Shown here piece by piece: positions 49,844-57,894 of a stretch of 64,000 bases of DNA. Both the position numbers and the translations under genes were made by a program. The DNA comes from Fen-178 sp049516835 (GTDB taxonomy: Bacteria; Acidobacteriota; Terriglobia; Bryobacterales; Bryobacteraceae). Position 1 is the first letter of the stretch. Every line of letters starts with the position of its first letter. The stretch is from positions 1-64,000 of the forward strand of contig JBEKSR010000035.1 of assembly GCA_049516835.1 (NCBI GenBank), read 5' to 3'. Under the pieces are notes generated by a model. It was not told the DNA's origin. It was given only the letters and a program-made list of their open reading frames with translations, and made no database searches.

Positions 49844-50290
49844 TCAGACGATGTACTGGGGATGGTTCTTGCGAATCCAGGCTTCTACTTCGCTACGTAA
49901 CCTTTCGGCGAGTTGCCGAATTTCATCCGCCTCCGTCTCCGACACAGCGCCCGCTCTCTCGTAATCGGCGATATTGCGCTTCTTGCGGAAAACGTCGAAC
50001 TTCGCGATGGTCGCTGCGCCGGTCCCAAGCGTGAATTCGAGGGATTGAATGACGCGGTAATGATGGTTTGAGCGTTCCGCTTGGTATCCGGCGCACGCCA
50101 AGGCGGCGGAGGCAAGTTGCAGGGCGGCGTTATATGCAATGTTGAACTGCCAGTCGGGGATGAGCGCCGGTGTCCGGCAGGCCTCCAGATCCCGATCAGC
50201 GACGGCGAGGAGGTCGGCGATTTCCTGCCGGCTCGTCCTGTGCTCCTTGAGCCATCCGAACTTGAGCCAGTCTTGTGAGCTCACCTTCAT
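49844..50290 (-). CDS. HEPN-domain protein
   Basis: A 148-residue all-helical protein: SRQEIADLLAVADRDLEACR, FNIAYNAALQLASAALACAG, and AERSNHHYRVIQSLEFTLG, where R-x3-HH resembles the HEPN RNase motif (Rx4-6H). The end carries EADEIRQLAERLRSEVEAWI. It overlaps the MNT-domain gene by 95 nt, so the two form a HEPN-MNT module, in which HEPN is usually the RNase toxin and MNT the nucleotidyltransferase that neutralises it. Confidence 0.78.
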   Translation of the reverse strand: MKVSSQDWLKFGWLKEHRTSRQEIADLLAVADRDLEACRTPALIPDWQFNIAYNAALQLASAALACAGYQAERSNHHYRVIQSLEFTLGTGAATIAKFDVFRKKRNIADYERAGAVSETEADEIRQLAERLRSEVEAWIRKNHPQYIV

Positions 50291-50858
50291 CGCCTATCAG
50301 GAAGATCTTCGGGCCGGCCACGACACTTGAAAGAAAGTGGTGGCCTCCAGCAAGTTTACGACAGAACTCCTCGGTGCGATAGACGGAGGGATTCACCTCG
50401 CGCCGGAGCTCGCGCTGCGCCTCAGTGAGGGCCGAAACGACATCCTGCAACGAAATGCGCTCGCCAATGACCATGATGTCGACATCGCTTGCCGCTGTTT
50501 CGCCGCCGGTGACCACGGAGCCGTAAATGAAGGCGAATTGAATCTTGCCGTCCAGGGCGGCGAGACCATCCTTTAGGACTTGAGCGACACCGAAGGTCTT
50601 GCGAACGAGGCCGTGAAGCTCAGCGAATACCGGGCACCCGCGGTTGGCTTGATAATACGTTTGACGGCCCTCCACCGTCCGGGCGAGAATTCCGGCCCGG
50701 GTGAGCTGTTCGAGGTCCCGCTGCACGGCTCCCGAGCCAAGGCCGACGATGCGGATGATTTGACGCTGGTAGAAGCGCTCGCCGGCATGGCCGAAAAGGA
50801 GGCGCAATACAGCTTGCCTGGTGGCGCTGAAGAGGGCGGCGCCGATTGTTGCACCCAT
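50196..50858 (-). CDS. MNT nucleotidyltransferase fused to a winged helix (HEPN partner)
   Basis: About 220 residues. An N-terminal winged-helix domain (FSATRQAVLRLLFGHAGERF ... IVGLGSGAVQRDLEQLTRAG) is followed by a minimal nucleotidyltransferase with FIYGSVVTGGETAASDVDIM (GSx10DxD pattern). It probably AMPylates or blocks the HEPN toxin and represses its promoter. The start at 50858 is chosen because a promoter (-35 TTGACG, 17-bp spacer, -10 TATTAT) ends 10 nt before it; ATGs at 50879 and 50897 would lie inside or before that promoter. Confidence 0.8.
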   Translation of the reverse strand: MGATIGAALFSATRQAVLRLLFGHAGERFYQRQIIRIVGLGSGAVQRDLEQLTRAGILARTVEGRQTYYQANRGCPVFAELHGLVRKTFGVAQVLKDGLAALDGKIQFAFIYGSVVTGGETAASDVDIMVIGERISLQDVVSALTEAQRELRREVNPSVYRTEEFCRKLAGGHHFLSSVVAGPKIFLIGDEGELTRLAQVRMAQGAQDEPAGNRRPPRRR

Positions 50859-50868
50859 TTCAGGTACG

Positions 50869-50897
50869 ATAATACCCATTATGGGTTCGGTCGTCAA
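50869..50897 (-). promoter_or_regulatory. promoter with palindromic operator in its spacer (HEPN-MNT)
   Basis: On the minus strand TTGACG (50897-50892) and TATTAT (50874-50869) are 17 bp apart. The spacer holds the perfect palindrome ACCCATAATGGGT (50886-50874). A dimeric winged-helix repressor, most likely the MNT protein itself, could bind there. Confidence 0.65.
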
Positions 50898-51336
50898 GCC
50901 GGGTTATTGAGGTGGGATCTTGAACCGCGCTTCCAGCTCTTCGGCTTCAGCCGTCCGGCCGCGCTACCAAAGGAACAGGGCATGGTTATGAACGCTGAGG
51001 ACGGTGTGAGGGTGGTCGGGCCCCAGCGCCAGCAGGTTCGCCTCGTGATCGAGCGAATCGCCGGCGCGTTTGTTCAAAGTTCCGCCCGAAGGTCTACAGT
51101 TCTCCCTGAAACAGCCGATCAATTACCTGAAGAAGTTCACCGCAAGGTGAGCTTGGATCACCCAATGAACCATAAACCAAAGCGGGCGGTGCGGTTCCGC
51201 CACATGCTGACGTTCGCGGCACTGGCTTTCCTGTGCGCGAATCTCGCCAACGCTACTGCTCCCGATTTCTCCTTCACACTATCCACACCAGACTTCAGGT
51301 ACCAGGCCGGAGCCGCGTTGCCCGCCGCAACGAAGG
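50898..51336. other. 439-nt region without an intact gene
   Basis: No good ORF. On the minus strand, about 51050-50964 reads LLALGPDHPHTVLSVHNHA before a stop. That matches a kinesin-light-chain-type TPR unit (ALGPDHPDTL) and so is probably the 3' scrap of a lost TPR gene. The rest shows nothing recognisable. Confidence 0.5.
50964..51050 (-). pseudogene. TPR (kinesin-light-chain type) gene fragment
   Basis: A frame reading DHEANLLALGPDHPHTVLSV and ending in TAG at 50964. The spacing of LGPDHPxT fits a TPR_10/TPR_12 repeat. No 5' part is present. Confidence 0.35.
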
Positions 51337-51579
51337 TTACTTCTGCTTCTCCGCCATCTTCTTCTCGAGCGCCTGCATCAGACGTGTCTCGACATCGAGC
51401 GGGATGGGATACGGGTCCATGCCTTTGTAGATCTGGATAGTCTTCTTGGTGGTGTCGGCGATTACCCAGCAATTCGGGCACTCGGCCATGTGCCGCTCCA
51501 ACTTGGCCCGAACTTCGGGATCGATACACTCGTCCAGGTAGTCGGTCAGCTCGTTCAGAAAGTCTTTACATGTAAGCAA
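51337..51579 (-). CDS. zinc-finger anti-sigma factor (zf-HC2)
   Basis: An 80-residue cytoplasmic anti-sigma-like protein: LTCKDFLNELTDYLDECIDP and ERHMAECPNCWVIADTTKK contain the H-x3-C-x2-C zinc motif plus the upstream Cys. There is no membrane helix, so it is a soluble, possibly redox- or metal-responsive type. It overlaps the sigma gene by 14 nt, the usual sign of a sigma/anti-sigma pair. Confidence 0.87.
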   Translation of the reverse strand: MLTCKDFLNELTDYLDECIDPEVRAKLERHMAECPNCWVIADTTKKTIQIYKGMDPYPIPLDVETRLMQALEKKMAEKQK

Positions 51580-52186
51580 AGGCGTCGTCTCCCTTGCGTT
51601 TGAAGAAACGCGTCAGCTTCTCGCGCAACTGCAAGCGGGCCCGCAACAGCCTGCTCTTCACGGCCGGCACGGAGAGGCCCAGAACGTCGGCTGTCTCCTC
51701 GGTGGAAAGCTCGTCGATGTCGCGCAGCACGAAGACCGAGCGGTAGGGCGGCTCGAGGCTCTGAATCGCGGAATCCAGGATGGCGCCGAGTTCCTCCCGC
51801 GAAAAGCGCTGCTCGGGGTCCTCACCCCAGGCGGCGATTTCCCGTACCACCGTGTCTTCGCCGGTATCGATGGTTTCATCGAGCGAAACCGACCTGTCGG
51901 TTTTCCGGCGGCGCAGCTTCATGAGCGCCTGGTTGACCGCAATGCGAACAATCCAGGTGTAGAACTTCGAGTTTCCCTCAAACTGATCCAGGTGCTCGTA
52001 GGCTTTCATGAACGTCTCTTGCAGCACATCTTCCGCATCCTCGCGGTTCTGCGTCACGTGCTGGGCCAGCCGGAAAATCTTGCCCTCGTAATGCTTCACC
52101 AACTCCCCGAAGGCCCGGGCATCGCCTTCGCGGGCCTGCGCAACCAGCGGGGTTTCGTCGATCCCGGCTTGAGTGGAGACAATCAT
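51566..52186 (-). CDS. ECF-family RNA polymerase sigma factor
   Basis: A 206-residue ECF sigma-70 factor. Region 2 is FRLAQHVTQNREDAEDVLQE with TFMKAYEHLDQF; region 4 is IQSLEPPYRSVFVLRDIDEL and STEETADVLGLSVPAVKSRL (helix-turn-helix). AAAGG lies before the ATG. It probably regulates an envelope- or stress-response regulon and its own operon. Cytoplasmic. Confidence 0.94.
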   Translation of the reverse strand: MIVSTQAGIDETPLVAQAREGDARAFGELVKHYEGKIFRLAQHVTQNREDAEDVLQETFMKAYEHLDQFEGNSKFYTWIVRIAVNQALMKLRRRKTDRSVSLDETIDTGEDTVVREIAAWGEDPEQRFSREELGAILDSAIQSLEPPYRSVFVLRDIDELSTEETADVLGLSVPAVKSRLLRARLQLREKLTRFFKRKGDDAFAYM

Positions 52187-52290
52187 GAGCCTTTGTTCAT
52201 GATAGCGCAGGCGCGTCCGGGGCGCTTCGCGCCGACACAGGGCAGGCTAAAGCATGCCCCACCCCGCGCGTGTTACGCTGAAAATTCCCT

Positions 52291-54225
52291 ATGAGCAACA
52301 TCGAGATTACTCTGCCCGACGGCAGTAAACAGCCGGTCGCGGCCGGGACGCGTCCCATCGATATCGCCAGATCCATCAGCCCCCGTCTCGCCGACGCGGC
52401 CATCGCCGCCAGGGTCGATGGAGAGCTATACGACCTGACCCGCCCTGTCGAAAAGGACGCCAGCCTTCAGATCCTCACTGCCAAGGACCCCGAGTCGCTC
52501 GATGTGTACCGCCATTCGTCCGCCCATCTTCTGGCCGCGGCCGTGCTCGAACTGTATCCCGAAACCAAGCTGGGCATCGGGCCGCCCATCGAAAACGGCT
52601 TTTACTACGACTTCGACCGCGCCGCGCCGTTCACGCCGGAAGACCTCGAGAAGATCGAAAAGAAGATGTGGGAGATGCAAGCGCGCGACCTCCCCTTCGA
52701 GCGCATCTATACGCGGAAAGACGAGGGCCTCAAGAAGTATTCCGATGCGTGGATGAAATGCGAGCTGATCGAGGAGCGCGCGGGCGAAGTGTTCTCCGAG
52801 TACACCCTGGGACCGCACTTCATCGATTTCTGCCGCGGCCCGCACGTGCCGAGCACCTCCAAAATCAAGGCGTTCAAGCTGCTCTCCATCGCCGGCGCTT
52901 ATTGGAAAGGCGACGAGCACAACAAGCAGTTGCAGCGCATCTACGGCACGGCCTTCTTCACTCAAAAGGAACTGGAGGAGTATCTCAAGCAGGTCGAAGA
53001 GGCCAAGAAACGCGACCACCGCAAGCTGGGCAAGGAACTGGACCTGTTCAGCATCCAGGAGCTGGCGGGTCCGGGCCTCATCTTCTTCCACCCCAAGGGC
53101 GGCATCATCCGCAAGCAGCTTGAAGACTGGATGCGCGACCAGTACCTGAAGCGCGGCTACTCGCTGGTCTACACCCCGCACGTGGCGCGATACGACCTGT
53201 GGAAGACTTCGGGCCATGCCGGTTTCTACGCGCAGAGCATGTTTGCCCGCATGGAGCTGGACGACGCCGAGTACCAGCTCAAGCCCATGAACTGCCCGGG
53301 CCACATCCTGATCTACGCGGACAGGCAGCGGAGCTACCGCGACCTGCCGGTCCGGCTGGGCGAACTGGGCACGGTCTATCGCTACGAGCGCTCGGGCGTG
53401 CTCAACGGGCTGTTCCGGGTGCGCGGTTTTACCCAAGACGATGCCCACATTTTTTGCACGCCGGAGCAGATCGAAGACGAAGTCGTGTACTGTCTCCAGT
53501 TCGCGATCGACACGCTCACAACCTATGGCTTCACCGAGTACGAGGCCGAGCTTTCCACCTGGGACGGCGGCGTCAGCGGCAAGTACGACGGGTCGCCCGA
53601 CCAGTGGCAGATCGGGGAAAACGCGTTGCGCCGGGCCACCGAGCGAGTGAACATGAAGGTCAAGTTCGTACCCGACGAGGCGGCGTTCTACGGGCCGAAG
53701 GTCGACGTCAAGCTGGTGGACGCCATCGGGCGGCCCTGGCAGCTTTCCACGGTGCAATTCGATTTCACGCTGCCGCGCCGCTTCGAGCTGGAATACATCG
53801 CGGAGGACGGCAAAGCGCACCAGCCGCTGATGGTGCACCGCGCGCTTTACGGCTCCATCGAGCGCTTCTTCGGCATCCTCATCGAGCACTATGCCGGCGC
53901 CTTCCCGATCTGGCTGGCGCCGGTGCAGGCCATCGTGCTGCCGATTACCGACCGCCAGACCGAATACGCTCGAAATGTGCGCAAGCAGATCGACGCCGCG
54001 GGCATCCGCGCCACCGTGGACGAGCGCAGCGAGAAGGTCAACCTGAAAATTCGCGACGCGCAGTTGCAGAAGATTCCCTACATGCTGGTGGTGGGGGACC
54101 GCGAACAGCAGAGCGGGAAGGTAGCCGTGCGCAACCGCAAGCGCGGCGACCTGGGAGCCCAGCCGCTCGGCGATTTCATCGCCGCCGTTCGCAAGCTGAT
54201 CGACGACAAGGCGGCGTCGGAGTAG
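52291..54225 (+). CDS. thrS: threonyl-tRNA synthetase
   Basis: Class II aminoacyl-tRNA synthetase charging tRNA-Thr, 644 residues (normal). It has an N-terminal TGS domain (ITLPDGSKQPVAAGTRPIDI), a second editing domain (HRHSSAHLLAAAVLELYPET-type, with HSSAH), and a catalytic domain with zinc ligands in KPMNCPGHILIY (Cys), DDAHIFC (His) and LMVHRALYGSIERFFGILIE (His). A C-terminal anticodon-binding domain (QAIVLPITDRQTEYARNVRK) completes it. Upstream lies a small GGGCAGGC/GCATGCCC hairpin near 52240. Confidence 0.98.
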   Translation: MSNIEITLPDGSKQPVAAGTRPIDIARSISPRLADAAIAARVDGELYDLTRPVEKDASLQILTAKDPESLDVYRHSSAHLLAAAVLELYPETKLGIGPPIENGFYYDFDRAAPFTPEDLEKIEKKMWEMQARDLPFERIYTRKDEGLKKYSDAWMKCELIEERAGEVFSEYTLGPHFIDFCRGPHVPSTSKIKAFKLLSIAGAYWKGDEHNKQLQRIYGTAFFTQKELEEYLKQVEEAKKRDHRKLGKELDLFSIQELAGPGLIFFHPKGGIIRKQLEDWMRDQYLKRGYSLVYTPHVARYDLWKTSGHAGFYAQSMFARMELDDAEYQLKPMNCPGHILIYADRQRSYRDLPVRLGELGTVYRYERSGVLNGLFRVRGFTQDDAHIFCTPEQIEDEVVYCLQFAIDTLTTYGFTEYEAELSTWDGGVSGKYDGSPDQWQIGENALRRATERVNMKVKFVPDEAAFYGPKVDVKLVDAIGRPWQLSTVQFDFTLPRRFELEYIAEDGKAHQPLMVHRALYGSIERFFGILIEHYAGAFPIWLAPVQAIVLPITDRQTEYARNVRKQIDAAGIRATVDERSEKVNLKIRDAQLQKIPYMLVVGDREQQSGKVAVRNRKRGDLGAQPLGDFIAAVRKLIDDKAASE

Positions 54226-54246
54226 CGGCGGGGGTACGCGCGCGCC

Positions 54247-55386
54247 ATGACGGCGATCGAAGTCAGCGGCGACCTGGCGTCGTTGGACGCCGCGGTTGAA
54301 GCGCTGCCCAACAGCCCGGCGGTTTTCGCGCTCTGGCCCAAGCAAGGCGATCCGTATCTCTCCAAGACGGCCCTGCTGCGGCGCCGCTTGCTGCGGCTGC
54401 TGAAGGAACGCGAGAAGCCGTCGCGCCTGCTGAACCTGCGGCACACCGTCGCGCGGATCGAGTACTCACTAACTGGCTCCGCGTTCGAATCGAGCGTGAC
54501 GCTCTATGAGCAGGCGCGGCGCCACTTCCCCGAATCCTATCTCGACCTGCTCAGGCTGCGGATGCCGCCGTATCTCAAAATCCTCCTCAACAACGAGTTC
54601 CCGCGCAGCCACATCACCACCCACCTCACACGCACAGGCGGTCTGTATTTCGGGCCGTTCCGCTCGCGCGCTTCCGCCGAGAAGTTCGAAGGCCAATTCC
54701 TGGACCTGTTCCAACTGCGGCGCTGCCAGGAAGACTTGTCCCCTTCGCCCGCGCACCCCGGCTGCATCTACGGCGAGATGGGCATGTGCCTGCGGCCGTG
54801 CCAGTTGGTGGTGGGCGCCGCGGAATATGCTCACGAAGTCGCGCGCCTGGTGGAGTTTCTGCGGACGGGTGGCCGCTCGCTCGCGGACGCCATCGCGCAT
54901 TCCCGCGACCGGCTTAGCGACACGATGCAGTTCGAGGAAGCGGCGCGCCAGCACAAGCGTCTGGAAAAGGTGGAGGACGTACTGAAACTGCGCGACGAGC
55001 TGGCGCGCGATGTGGACCGTCTGAACGGCGTCGCCATCACGCGGTCCCTGGCCCCGTTTGCCGTCGAGATGTGGTTCGTAAAAGACGGGAACTGGCAGGA
55101 GCCGCAGCGCTTTGGTTTCGAAGTGCGCGAAGGCAAGCCGGTCTCGCTCGACCACAGCCTGCGCGAGGCGTTCGCACGAGTCACACCGCGAAGGCTCGGG
55201 CTCCGCGAGCGCCAGGAATATTTGGCGCTGCTGGCGCGCTGGTACTACTCCAGTTGGCGCGAAGGCGAATGGCTGAGCTTCGACAGTTACGACGACATCC
55301 CGTACCGCAAGCTGGTCAACGCCGTCTCGCGCGTGAGCCACCGGGAACCCTTGTCGACCTCCAGACCTCCAGATCCCGAATTATGA
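54247..55386 (+). CDS. UvrC-like protein lacking the RNase H nuclease domain
   Basis: A 379-residue relative of the UvrC N-terminal half. A degenerate GIY-YIG region (NSPAVFALWPKQGDPYLSKT) is followed by the UvrC-type LTRTGGLYFGPFRSRASAEK, a Cys cluster (LRRCQEDL ... HPGCIYGEMGMCLRPCQLV), a UVR-like helix pair (DTMQFEEAARQHKRLEKVED), and a novel C-terminal domain. There is no RNase H or HhH domain. It resembles E. coli Cho in architecture but with a weak nuclease motif; incision activity is uncertain. Its 3' half is duplicated at 57382-57768. Confidence 0.78.
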   Translation: MTAIEVSGDLASLDAAVEALPNSPAVFALWPKQGDPYLSKTALLRRRLLRLLKEREKPSRLLNLRHTVARIEYSLTGSAFESSVTLYEQARRHFPESYLDLLRLRMPPYLKILLNNEFPRSHITTHLTRTGGLYFGPFRSRASAEKFEGQFLDLFQLRRCQEDLSPSPAHPGCIYGEMGMCLRPCQLVVGAAEYAHEVARLVEFLRTGGRSLADAIAHSRDRLSDTMQFEEAARQHKRLEKVEDVLKLRDELARDVDRLNGVAITRSLAPFAVEMWFVKDGNWQEPQRFGFEVREGKPVSLDHSLREAFARVTPRRLGLRERQEYLALLARWYYSSWREGEWLSFDSYDDIPYRKLVNAVSRVSHREPLSTSRPPDPEL

Positions 55387-55407
55387 AATAGGGACCGATA
55401 GCACTTC

Positions 55408-55506
55408 TGGACAACGGAGCGACGACCCAAGCATCGTGGTACAATTCCTGCACACTGATGGTCGGCCAATACTGCTTTGCCTCAGTGCGAATAGGAGAAG
55501 GCTCGA
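55408..55506 (+). promoter_or_regulatory. conserved upstream region of S74 adhesin gene 1
   Basis: The block CGACGACCCAAGCATCGTGG followed by TACAAT (55440-55445) is preserved before both adhesin copies (second TACAAT 57828-57833) while flanking bases differ, suggesting a -10 box and a regulatory site. AGGAGAAGG precedes the ATG. Confidence 0.45.
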
Positions 55507-57210
55507 ATGAATGCGAATGGTCCGTGCCGTATCACCTCCCTTCTGGTTGTTTTGCCCCTGCTGCTGAACGCTCAGTTGACGCGACAGCATGATCCCGTAG
55601 CCCTGAAACACTGGTTGGCGCCGCTGTACTGGCAGCCGACACAGGCCAGCGCCGAGGAGCACGCCCTTGCTCCGGCGGCGAATGCAACGGGCTTGCCTGC
55701 AAATGCCAACCCGCTCGTCTTCGTGGCGATGCCGCCTTGCCGCGTGGTGGATACCCGAACCATCGGCCAGGGCCTCACGGGTGCCTTTGGTCCACCTTCT
55801 CTTGCCGCCGGAGCGGTCCGGACTTTTCCCATGCTGTCCAGTACCAGTTGCACGATTCCGGCGGTAGCGCAGGCATATTCTTTCGAGATAACCGTGGTGC
55901 CACCAGGGCCGCTTGCTTATGTCACGGCCTTCCCTACTGGGCAGTCTGCACCGGTGGCCGCCATTACCGTGGAGTCGCCACAGGGTTTCATGGCCAGCAA
56001 CACGGGCATTATTCCAGCCGGGACCAGCGGTTCGGTGGACGTTTACGCGAACAATCCCACGGATATCGTTATTGATATCAACGGGTATTATGCTCCGCTC
56101 AACAGCCTACCCGGCGGAAACACTGCTTTGGGTACTGGAGCGCTGGCGAACAACGCCGGCGGGGCCTACAACACGGCCACTGGCGCCGACGCGCTGCAGA
56201 ACAACACCACCGGTGGCATGAACACGGCCACCGGGAACGGCGCGCTGCAGAGCAATACCACCGGGGGCTACAACACGGCCACCGGTTACGGCGCGTTGAG
56301 CAGCAACACCACCGGGAGCCAAAACACGGCTAGCGGTGTCTCCGCGCTGCATTACAACACCACCGGGAGCTACAACTCGGCCAGCGGGTTCAACGCGCTG
56401 CTGAGCAACACCACCGGGAGCTACAACACGGCCAGCGGGTTCAACGCGCTGCTGTTCAACACCACCGGAGACAATAATGTGGCTAGCGGTGCCAGCGCGC
56501 TGACGAACAACACCACCGGAAACCTCAACACGGCCAGCGGTTTGAACGCGCTGGCGCAGAACACCACCGGGAGCAACAACACAGCCAGCGGCTGGGGCGC
56601 GCTCGGCTTCAACACAACTGGAAGCTACAACATCGCCTTGGGGGTTAACGCCGCTAACGGAGTTTCCAATGGCAACAGCCACAACATTCACATTGGCACC
56701 GTGGGTGCATCCACCGACGCCAACACCATCCGGATCGGAGGGGCCCAGGCCGGGGACGTAGCTACGCAGAACAGATTTTTCGTAGCCGGCGTTCGTGGCG
56801 TTACGACGGGCAACAACGACGCCATCCCCGTGGTGATTGATTCCAATGGCCAGTTGGGCACCGTCAGTTCATCCCGGCGCTTCAAGGAAGATATCCACGA
56901 CATGGACACAGCCAGCAGCGGTCTCATGCGGCTGCGTCCCGTCACCTTCCGCTACCAGAAGCCCTTCGCCGACGGCTCCAAGCCCATTCAGTACGGTCTA
57001 GTCGCTGAAGAAGTCGCTGAAGTTTACCCGGATCTGGTTGCACGTTCAGCCGACGGCCAAGTAGAGACGGTCAAGTACCAAGTGCTGGACTCTATGCTGT
57101 TGAACGAGTTGCAGAAAGAGCATCAGCAGGTGCAGCAGCAAGCCGAGACCATTCAGCGGCTAGAAACTCGCCTAGCGACGTTGGAGGAAGCGTTACGCTC
57201 CGGTAAGTAA
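55507..57210 (+). CDS. secreted S74-chaperone adhesin/tail-fibre-like protein, copy 1
   Basis: A 567-residue protein. Signal peptide (SLLVVLPLLLNAQ), an N-terminal beta-domain (PPCRVVDTRTIGQGLTGAFG ... DIVIDINGYYAP, ~75-200), ten 17-residue repeats of the type YNTASGFNALLSNTTGS (residues ~204-373), a head-neck region (NIHIGTVGAS ... IRIGG), and a C-terminal S74 intramolecular chaperone (SSRRFKEDIHDMD, then LRPVTFRYQ and YGLVAEEVAEVYPDL, ~460-530). A coiled coil (QKEHQQVQQQAETIQRLETR) ends it. Trimeric beta-helical fibre on the cell surface, released by self-cleavage in related phage fibres. Confidence 0.88.
   Translation: MNANGPCRITSLLVVLPLLLNAQLTRQHDPVALKHWLAPLYWQPTQASAEEHALAPAANATGLPANANPLVFVAMPPCRVVDTRTIGQGLTGAFGPPSLAAGAVRTFPMLSSTSCTIPAVAQAYSFEITVVPPGPLAYVTAFPTGQSAPVAAITVESPQGFMASNTGIIPAGTSGSVDVYANNPTDIVIDINGYYAPLNSLPGGNTALGTGALANNAGGAYNTATGADALQNNTTGGMNTATGNGALQSNTTGGYNTATGYGALSSNTTGSQNTASGVSALHYNTTGSYNSASGFNALLSNTTGSYNTASGFNALLFNTTGDNNVASGASALTNNTTGNLNTASGLNALAQNTTGSNNTASGWGALGFNTTGSYNIALGVNAANGVSNGNSHNIHIGTVGASTDANTIRIGGAQAGDVATQNRFFVAGVRGVTTGNNDAIPVVIDSNGQLGTVSSSRRFKEDIHDMDTASSGLMRLRPVTFRYQKPFADGSKPIQYGLVAEEVAEVYPDLVARSADGQVETVKYQVLDSMLLNELQKEHQQVQQQAETIQRLETRLATLEEALRSGK
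56116..56625 (+). repeat. 51-bp (17-residue) coding repeat array, ten units
   Basis: Ten in-frame units with consensus N-T-A-S-G-x-x-A-L-x-x-N-T-T-G. Units share AACACCACCGGGAGC-type DNA. Copy 2 of the gene has fourteen. Confidence 0.9.
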
Positions 57211-57381
57211 GCTCACACCCCAAGGGCGGTTCCTAGCACGATAGATCAGCGGTACATTCTTTTCTTGTTCATCGGCGCGGATCTTCGCCCCGCTCTGTCC
57301 CAAGGACTTCCGTGGGATTTGGACACACCACTACCCACAATGAAGTCCGATTGGGCCCCATCAGGGCAAGCTGCTCTGAAA

Positions 57382-57768
57382 GAGGACGTGCTGAAACTGC
57401 GCGATGACTTGCCGCGCGATGTGGACCGTCTGAACGGCGTCGCCATCACGCGGTCCCTGGCGCCCTTTGCCGTCGAGATGTGGTTCGTAAAAGACGGGAA
57501 ATGGCAACAGCCGCAACGGTTTGGTTTCGAAGTGCGGGAAGGCAAGCCGGTCTCGCTCGACCACAGCCTGCGCGAGACGTTCGCCGCCGTCACACCGCGA
57601 AAGCTCGGAGTCCGCGACCGCCAGGAACATTTGGCGCTGCTAGCGCGCTGGTACTACTCCAGTTGGTGCGAAGGCGAATGGCTGAGCTTCGACAGTTACG
57701 ACGACATCCCGTACCGCAAGCTGGTCAACGCCGTCTCGCGGGTGAGCCATCGGGATGCCGGCGCATGA
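57382..57768 (+). pseudogene. duplicated 3' fragment of the UvrC-like gene
   Basis: Encodes a near-copy of the last ~125 residues of the protein at 54247-55386 (DVDRLNGVAITRSLAPFAVE, YYSSWCEGEWLSFDSYDDIP). It lacks the UvrC-type N-terminal half. An open frame runs from 57265, but its first 39 residues come from the tail of the adhesin unit. It is passenger DNA of the tandem duplication. Confidence 0.85.
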
Positions 57769-57894
57769 GGGCCGATATGGGCCGGTAGCCCTTTTGGACG
57801 ATTGTTACGACGACCCAAGCATCGTGGTACAATTCCTGCACACTGATGGTCGGCCAACACTGCCTTGCCCCAGTGCGAATAGGAGAATGCTCAA

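Larger units (their letters stand above)
54973..57381. repeat. tandem duplication, unit 1 (uvrC-like 3' half + S74 adhesin)
   Basis: From GAGGACGTACTGAAACTG (54973) through the S74 gene to the tail ending GGGCAAGCTGCTCTGAAA. The same order recurs at 57382-59951 (offset 2409 at the start). Similarity is high in the uvrC-like 3' end, promoter, gene ends and tail, and lower in the repeat array. Confidence 0.9.

Noticed and set aside
50580..51440. A 286-codon plus-strand open frame
   Set aside because: Runs over the MNT gene, its promoter and the anti-sigma gene; translated sequence changes character along its length and has no fold-like pattern.
52426..54444. A 672-codon minus-strand open frame
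   Set aside because: Antisense to thrS; composition is an Arg/Leu/His-rich shadow with no domain.
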